Below the pieces are notes generated by a model. It did not search any database. It had not been told where the DNA came from and was given only the letters and a program-made list of their open reading frames with translations. Positions 5,761 through 7,628 of a DNA stretch of 7,628 nt are shown one piece after another. Made by a program: the position numbers and the translations under genes. Origin of the DNA: Chloroflexota bacterium (GTDB lineage: Bacteria > Chloroflexota > Dehalococcoidia > GIF9 > UBA5629); assembly GCA_026389655.1 (NCBI GenBank), contig JAPLHL010000117.1, forward strand, positions 1 through 7,628, given 5' to 3'. Within the stretch, counting starts at the first letter, position 1. The number at the start of each line of letters is the position of its first letter.

Positions 5761-6870
5761 ATGGTAACGGCACACGGAGCTGAGCAAATAATCACTTCAA
5801 GGTTAAACCTTGTGGCATGGGAGATTACCCGCGCCTGCAATTTGAAGTGCGCTCACTGCCGCGCTTCGGCGGTTGATAGACGCAGCCCGGATGAGCTGTC
5901 TACCAGCGATTGTTATCACGTGATCGACGGAATCCTGGAAGTTGGAAAACCGATACTGATCCTTACCGGGGGAGAGCCGCTGGCCAGGCCGGATGTGTTC
6001 GATATCGCACAATACGCAGTATCAAAAGGGTTGAGGGTGGTTATGGGGAGCAATGGAACACTGATTAATGATGAGACAGCCAACAAACTTAAAAGTATCC
6101 CGATATCGAGAATCGCTATCAGCCTGGATTTCCCAATACCGGCGCTGCAGGATAAATTCAGGGGGCAGCACGGAGCATATGCCGCGGCAATGGCAGGTAT
6201 TGCTGCTATTAAAAAGGCGGGCCTGGAACTTCAGATCAACTGTACTCTCACCAGGCAAAACATATCTTATTTAGAACAACTCTTGAAATTGGCATTGGAA
6301 TTGGAGGCTGTTGCTTTTCATCCCTTTTTCCTTGTGCCGACTGGAAGAGGGAAGGGACTTGAAGCGGATGAGCTTTCTTCAGAAGAATACGAAAAAACGC
6401 TGAACTGGATATACGACAGGCAAATGGAACTTGGTGACAAGATATTCTTTAAGCCTACGGATGCCCCTCACTATTTGCGTGTGATGAAGCAAAGACAAAA
6501 ACAGGCTGGTGAGACAGGTTTAGGAAAGACGAAAACCAGCTCTGGCAATCCCGTGCATGCGGTCACACGCGGGTGCCTTGCCGGCACGGGCTTTTGCTTT
6601 GTTTCTCATACCGGTGTGGTACAGGGGTGCGGCTATCTCGATATCGAAGCTGGAAATGTGAGGAACCAGCCTTTCAGTGAAATCTGGGCCGAATCCCCAC
6701 TTTTTAAGTCTATGAGGGACCTATCAAATATTAAAGGAAAATGCGGGGATTGCGAGTACAAGAGAATTTGCGGCGGCTGCCGTGCGCGTGCATTTGAGAC
6801 AACAGGAGATTTCCTTGAGGCTGAACCTTATTGTCTGCACCAGCCGCATAATTGTGAGAAGGTACGCTAG
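5761..6870 (+). CDS. ahbD: heme synthase AhbD (Fe-coproporphyrin III oxidative decarboxylase, radical SAM)
   Basis: This 369-residue radical SAM enzyme catalyses the last step of the siroheme-dependent pathway, decarboxylating two propionates of Fe-coproporphyrin III to the vinyl groups of heme b. LVAWEITRACNLKCAHCRAS (17-36) carries the SAM-cluster cysteines C26, C30 and C33. ILILTGGEPLARPDVFDIA (65-83), MGSNGTLI (95-102) and AISLD (119-123) follow. FLVPTGRGKGL (190-200) and RGCLAGTGFCFVSHTG (270-285) are characteristic of AhbD. The SPASM region has C272, C279, C290, C328, C331, C337, C340 and C358, enough for an auxiliary cluster or more. One further Cys (365) lies four residues from the end. 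The start codon follows the ahbC stop directly (TAGATG), with AGGAG at 5744-5748 as ribosome site. The related heme d1 gene nirJ2 is an alternative label, but no nirF, nirN or nitrite reductase is seen here. Confidence 0.88.
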   Translation: MVTAHGAEQIITSRLNLVAWEITRACNLKCAHCRASAVDRRSPDELSTSDCYHVIDGILEVGKPILILTGGEPLARPDVFDIAQYAVSKGLRVVMGSNGTLINDETANKLKSIPISRIAISLDFPIPALQDKFRGQHGAYAAAMAGIAAIKKAGLELQINCTLTRQNISYLEQLLKLALELEAVAFHPFFLVPTGRGKGLEADELSSEEYEKTLNWIYDRQMELGDKIFFKPTDAPHYLRVMKQRQKQAGETGLGKTKTSSGNPVHAVTRGCLAGTGFCFVSHTGVVQGCGYLDIEAGNVRNQPFSEIWAESPLFKSMRDLSNIKGKCGDCEYKRICGGCRARAFETTGDFLEAEPYCLHQPHNCEKVR

Positions 6871-7628
6871 ATGCCGAATATAGCTGCTAACAGTATTGAT
6901 GATAAGCTGCTTGGATTGTTGCAGACCGGATTCCCATTAACTGCGGAACCCTACTCCGACCTGGGGTCTAAACTCGGCGTAGCGGGCGATAAGGTAATTC
7001 GCCGTATTGCTGTATTAAAGGCGAATGGCATTGTCCGTCAGATTAGCCCGGTGCTGGATGCAAGAAAACTCGATTATCAGAGTACCCTCATTGCAATGAA
7101 AGTAAGTAATGCCAAGATTGGTCTGGCTGAAAAAACGCTCAGCGGGCATCCCGGTGTGAGCCATGCTTATGAACGTGACCATGAGTTCAATATCTGGTTT
7201 ACCCTGTCCATGCCGCTTTCGATAAACATCGAGACTGAAATGCGAAAGTTGTCTTCCCGTATTGGCGCTGAAGCTGCTTTCACTTTGCCCGCGGTCAGGG
7301 TATTTAAGTTGCGAACTAACTTTGGTCCCGATGAAGATAACCATATTGAAGAAGGCTCGGGACAGATTCATGCCCTATCAGAAAGAGTGGAGCTATCTGA
7401 AACTGAAAGAAAGGTCATCAATGTATTACAGGAGGACCTGCCTTTAATCAGCAACCCTTTCCGCAATATAGCGAAAAAGCTTGACATAAGTGTTGATGAT
7501 CTGCTGGGTTATTGCCGCTCCCTTTTACTGCGGGGAGTGATCCGGCGCTATGGAGCATCGATAAATCACTACAAGGCCGGTTACAGGGCCAATGCGATGA
7601 CGTGCTGGAAGGTACCCAATGATACAGT
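6871..7628 (+). CDS. ahbAB: siroheme decarboxylase, apparent AhbA-AhbB fusion (3' end outside the window)
   Basis: The frame is open from ATG 6871 to the window edge (252 residues and still open). It follows the ahbD stop directly (TAGATG), with GAGAAGG (6856-6862) as ribosome site. Two Lrp/AsnC-like modules are visible. Module 1 (about 9-147) has an HTH ending VRQISPVLDARKLDY and a ligand domain with YERDHEFNIWFTLS (100-113), as in AhbA/NirD-type subunits. A polar linker (about 150-174) leads to module 2, LSETERKVINVLQEDLPL (175-192), ending in RRYGASINHYKAGY (225-238), then NAMTCWKVP (241-249), as in AhbB/NirL. AhbA and AhbB normally form a heterodimer that decarboxylates the C12 and C18 acetates of siroheme to 12,18-didecarboxysiroheme, the AhbC substrate. 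Here both halves sit in one chain with no stop between them. These proteins kept the Lrp fold but act as enzymes; H233 is in the conserved motif and is a likely catalytic or binding residue. Confidence 0.85.
   Translation, partial: MPNIAANSIDDKLLGLLQTGFPLTAEPYSDLGSKLGVAGDKVIRRIAVLKANGIVRQISPVLDARKLDYQSTLIAMKVSNAKIGLAEKTLSGHPGVSHAYERDHEFNIWFTLSMPLSINIETEMRKLSSRIGAEAAFTLPAVRVFKLRTNFGPDEDNHIEEGSGQIHALSERVELSETERKVINVLQEDLPLISNPFRNIAKKLDISVDDLLGYCRSLLLRGVIRRYGASINHYKAGYRANAMTCWKVPNDT

Noticed and set aside
1..7628. CRISPR arrays, insertion sequences, tRNA or rRNA genes, prophage genes
   Set aside because: No regularly spaced repeats, transposase motifs, tRNA-like folds or rRNA signatures were seen on either strand.

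Overview
The window reads as part of an anaerobic bacterial chromosome. It has strong AGGAGG-type ribosome binding sites, a mid-range base composition, tightly packed genes all on the + strand, and a siroheme-dependent (Ahb) heme pathway. That pathway is known from archaea, sulfate reducers and various anaerobic bacteria. The sequence alone does not fix the phylum; an anaerobic Chloroflexota (Dehalococcoidia-like), Firmicutes or Desulfobacterota-type lineage would all fit.

Region 1 (1-3643) looks like a catabolic module. It holds the C-terminal tail of a class III (GSA-aminomutase-like) aminotransferase, a ketopantoate-reductase-family dehydrogenase, a beta-keto acid cleavage enzyme (BKACE/DUF849, Kce-like) and a Spinster-like MFS transporter. 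The reductase keeps the catalytic Lys and Glu but appears to lack the two Asn residues that bind ketopantoate. My inference is uptake of an amino or hydroxy acid, conversion to a beta-keto acid, and cleavage with acetyl-CoA to acetoacetate plus an acyl-CoA. The substrate is unknown. A 159-base gap before the transporter carries a possible promoter and a strong hairpin.

Region 2 (3644-3916) is a non-coding divider. It contains two inverted repeats, each with a 35-base loop, and then an AT-rich promoter with a perfect TATAAT. That promoter is bracketed by an 11/12 inverted repeat that could be an operator.

Region 3 (3917-7628) is a tightly coupled heme operon: a MerR-type HTH regulator with an all-helical C-terminal domain (possibly RsbRD-like), ahbC, ahbD, and an open-ended gene that appears to be a fused ahbA-ahbB siroheme decarboxylase. 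The junctions are ATGA, TAGATG and TAGATG. Together the three enzymes would convert siroheme to didecarboxysiroheme, then to Fe-coproporphyrin III, then to heme b. The regulator, translated with ahbC, is a good candidate for a dedicated and apparently undescribed controller of this pathway.
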